A model generated the notes under the pieces. The model was not told where the DNA came from and did no database searches. It worked only from the letters and a program-made list of their open reading frames with translations. Source: Deltaproteobacteria bacterium RBG_13_52_11 (GTDB lineage: Bacteria; Desulfobacterota; B13-G15; RBG-16-54-18). Taken from it: a stretch of DNA of 8,299 nt. Position 1 is the stretch's first letter, and each line of letters starts with the position of its first letter. The position numbers and the translations under genes were made by a program. Of the stretch, positions 6,377 through 8,299 are shown one piece after another. Where the stretch lies: positions 34,727 through 43,025 of the forward strand of contig MGQF01000006.1 of the NCBI GenBank assembly GCA_001797745.1, given 5' to 3'.

Positions 6377-7522
6377 ATGAAGATACTCATCGCCATCCTC
6401 ATCGTCGCTTTCTTGTTTCCTTCCCCTTCTCGGTGCGAAGGGACGAAGGAACTAGAGAAGACCATTCAGAAGAAGAAGGGTGACCTGACGGAGGTAGAGA
6501 AAGAACTCACAGAAAAGAAGAAGGAGGTTAAGAGGAAGTGGTGGGAGGAAAAGAAGATCACCGATGCCCTCGATAAGATCGAGCGCCAGTTAGATAGAAA
6601 AAAGGTTGAGTTCAGAGAACTGGACACAGAGATGAAGGTGCTTGAGGGGAAGGTAGCCTACCAGGAAGAGGAGATCGCGAAGCTGGAAACCAGCTTAGTT
6701 GTTCTGGACGAAATATTTCAATCCCGGGTAAGGGCCATGTATAAACTCCATCGGGTGGGGATGGTAAGGGTCCTCTTTTCTGCCGAGAACTACGGCGATG
6801 CCCTGAGAAGGTATAAGGCCTTCCAATTAGTTATGGACAACGACCTGCAGCTACTGCAGGCATATCAGCAAGGTATAGGGGAGGAGAAGAGAAGGAAACA
6901 AGATCTGATAGCGGAAAAGATGGCCCTCTCAAAAAAAAAGTATGAAGTAGAGACTAAAAAGAGGGAAATAGAGGGGGAAATGCGGAGGAAGGCCACCGTG
7001 CTAGCCGCTGTACAGAATGAACGAGTAGTCCAGGAGAAGGCCATCGCTGAGTTAAAGGAGAGGGAAAAGGCCTTGCGTTCCTTGGTCCAACAGTTGACAG
7101 CCAAGGCGGCTGCCCTCAGTAGCACAGGCTTCAAGGCCCTCCGGGGGAAACTGCTGCTCCCGGCGGGAGGAGATGTCTTCTCACCAAAGGGGAGGGAACG
7201 GGGGATTGGAATCAAGGCCCCGGAAGGGGCAGAGATTCAGGCGATCTTCACAGGGAAGGTAGCCTATGCGTCGTGGTTCAAGGGGTATGGGAACCTGCTG
7301 ATTATCGATCATGGGGGGGGATACCACACCGTTGTAGCTCATGCCTCGCGCTTCCTGAAGAAGGTGGGTGATGCGGTGAAGACGGGTGAGGTGGTGGCCC
7401 TGGTTGGGAGCACAGGGTCCATCGAGGGACCCATGCTCTATTTTGAGATCAGATACCACGGCAAGGCTGTGGATCCGTTAACATGGCTGGCCCTACCATA
7501 TAAAAAAGGGGAGGGTAAATAA
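6377..7522 (+). CDS. envC: Murein hydrolase activator EnvC (coiled coil plus degenerate LytM domain)
   Basis: A 381-residue secreted protein: signal peptide (about 1-20), long charged coiled coils (about 24-115 and 165-245) with a helical break between, and a C-terminal LytM/M23 domain (about 255-374). The domain keeps the fold signatures GIGIKAPEGAEI, GYGNLLIIDHGGGYHTVVAH, VGSTGS and LYFEIRYHGKAVDP. The zinc-binding positions of active M23 peptidases are replaced: Glu274 and Gly278 stand where H and D are expected, and Met353 and Tyr355 replace the HxH of GPHLHFE. His322 remains. Loss of the zinc site is characteristic of EnvC, which activates N-acetylmuramoyl-L-alanine amidases instead of cutting murein itself. 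Its coiled coil is expected to dock on the FtsX periplasmic loop. No amidase gene is in the window. The Cys20 region is not a proper lipobox. Confidence 0.92.
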   Translation: MKILIAILIVAFLFPSPSRCEGTKELEKTIQKKKGDLTEVEKELTEKKKEVKRKWWEEKKITDALDKIERQLDRKKVEFRELDTEMKVLEGKVAYQEEEIAKLETSLVVLDEIFQSRVRAMYKLHRVGMVRVLFSAENYGDALRRYKAFQLVMDNDLQLLQAYQQGIGEEKRRKQDLIAEKMALSKKKYEVETKKREIEGEMRRKATVLAAVQNERVVQEKAIAELKEREKALRSLVQQLTAKAAALSSTGFKALRGKLLLPAGGDVFSPKGRERGIGIKAPEGAEIQAIFTGKVAYASWFKGYGNLLIIDHGGGYHTVVAHASRFLKKVGDAVKTGEVVALVGSTGSIEGPMLYFEIRYHGKAVDPLTWLALPYKKGEGK

Positions 7523-7532
7523 AAGATAAAAC

Positions 7533-7540
7533 AAGGGAGG
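7533..7540 (+). promoter_or_regulatory. Strong Shine-Dalgarno for the S41 protease gene
   Basis: AAGGGAGG stands five bases before the ATG at 7546, the strongest ribosome-binding site in the plus-strand cluster. It supports independent initiation of the last gene even though it follows envC by only 23 bases. Confidence 0.7.
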
Positions 7541-7545
7541 GAATT

Positions 7546-8299
7546 ATGTCCAAGAACAAAAAGATAGGTTGGTTGATACTGCTCGGCTTCGTCTTCGGTC
7601 TCTTCGTGGGTGGCCTCTGCGTCCACAACGTCTCGGCCCTCTCGAACAAGACCTACGAAAAGCTGAAGGTCTTCACCGACGTCCTGGAGATAATCAAAAA
7701 GCACTACGTGGAGGATGTCAAGGCGGAAGATCTCATCACTGGAGCGATAGAGGGGATGCTCAACAGTCTCGATCCCTACTCCGCCTACCTCACCCCTGAT
7801 ATGTACCGGGAACTCCAGGTAGAAACCAAGGGGAGCTTTGGTGGGCTGGGAATGGAGGTAGCCATAAAGGATGGGATACTGACGGTCGTCGCGCCCATTG
7901 AGGACACCCCAGCCTATCAGGCAGGGATCAAGGCGGGAGACAAGATCCTGAAGATCAATGAGGAATCGACCAAGGGGTTGAGCCTCATGGAGTGCGTCAA
8001 GAGACTGCGGGGGCCTAGGGGCACAAAAGTCACCATCAACATCATACGTGAGGGATTCACTCAGACTAAAGATGTCACCATGGTAAGGGATGTCATCAAA
8101 ATCCAGAGCGTCAAGTTCAAGACCCTCGAGAAGGGATATGGTTACCTCAGAATATCGCAGTTCCAGGAAAAGACCTCCGCGGACGCCGCAAAGGCACTGG
8201 AGGCACTGCAGAGGGAAAATCCCGAAGGGCTCCGAGGTCTCATCCTGGACATGAGGAACAACCCTGGAGGACTCCTGGATCAGGCGGTGGAGGTGTCTG
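7546..8299 (+). CDS. ctpA: S41 family C-terminal processing peptidase (CtpA/Prc-like), N-terminal part
   Basis: Open from the ATG at 7546 to the right edge (251 codons), so the C-terminus is missing. An N-terminal signal/anchor helix (about residues 7-30) precedes a helical segment with LNSLDPYSAYLTP (72-84), a PDZ domain (about 98-170; GSFGGLGMEV, TPAYQAGIKAGDKILKIN, RGPRGT), and the start of the protease core (YGYLRISQF, 198-206; LILDMRNNPGGLL, 232-244). These are hallmarks of carboxy-terminal processing proteases, which use a Ser-Lys dyad in the periplasm. The catalytic Ser and Lys lie beyond the window and cannot be checked. Position directly after ftsE-ftsX-envC suggests a role in turnover of cell-wall enzymes or envelope proteins, by analogy with Prc acting on the endopeptidase MepS in E. 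coli. That link is inference. Confidence 0.95.
   Translation, partial: MSKNKKIGWLILLGFVFGLFVGGLCVHNVSALSNKTYEKLKVFTDVLEIIKKHYVEDVKAEDLITGAIEGMLNSLDPYSAYLTPDMYRELQVETKGSFGGLGMEVAIKDGILTVVAPIEDTPAYQAGIKAGDKILKINEESTKGLSLMECVKRLRGPRGTKVTINIIREGFTQTKDVTMVRDVIKIQSVKFKTLEKGYGYLRISQFQEKTSADAAKALEALQRENPEGLRGLILDMRNNPGGLLDQAVEVS

Overview
The window holds two oppositely oriented gene groups separated by a roughly 620-base intergenic stretch. No mobile element, CRISPR array, tRNA or rRNA is evident. The conserved order ftsE-ftsX-envC-S41 protease, together with TypA and the small zf-TFIIB and PGPGW proteins, suggests a Gram-negative bacterium, most likely Desulfobacterota (deltaproteobacterial) or a related lineage such as Nitrospirota. 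That placement is inferred from gene content and was not tested by a search.

Left group (minus strand, read right to left from 4192 to 1): typA/bipA translational GTPase; a PGPGW two-helix membrane protein; a small zf-TFIIB zinc-ribbon protein overlapping it out of frame; a GDT1/UPF0016 (TMEM165-like) cation transporter broken into two overlapping reading frames by an apparent one-base deletion in a C run; a decayed second zf-TFIIB gene that no intact reading frame reveals; and the N-terminal third of a P-type Ca2+-type cation ATPase running off the left edge. Two divalent-cation transporters (GDT1 and the P-type ATPase) therefore lie close together on one strand.

Central intergenic region (4193-4817): AT-rich, without an intact gene. 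It contains a pair of imperfect 14-base inverted repeats bounding about 150 bp, short coding-like relics on the minus strand, and a five-codon mini-ORF with its own Shine-Dalgarno whose stop overlaps the ftsE start.

Right group (plus strand, 4818 to the right edge): ftsE, ftsX, envC and an S41 C-terminal processing protease (truncated), tightly packed with overlaps or short gaps, so probably one operon. FtsE (ATPase) and FtsX (membrane subunit) form the complex that drives EnvC, whose LytM domain has lost its zinc ligands and so should be a hydrolase activator rather than an enzyme. The periplasmic protease at the end may act on cell-wall enzymes or envelope proteins. This is a known cell-division/peptidoglycan-remodelling module. 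I see no convincing undescribed system. The most noteworthy signals are the GDT1 frameshift, the hidden zf-TFIIB pseudogene, the out-of-frame gene overlap and the mini-ORF before ftsE.
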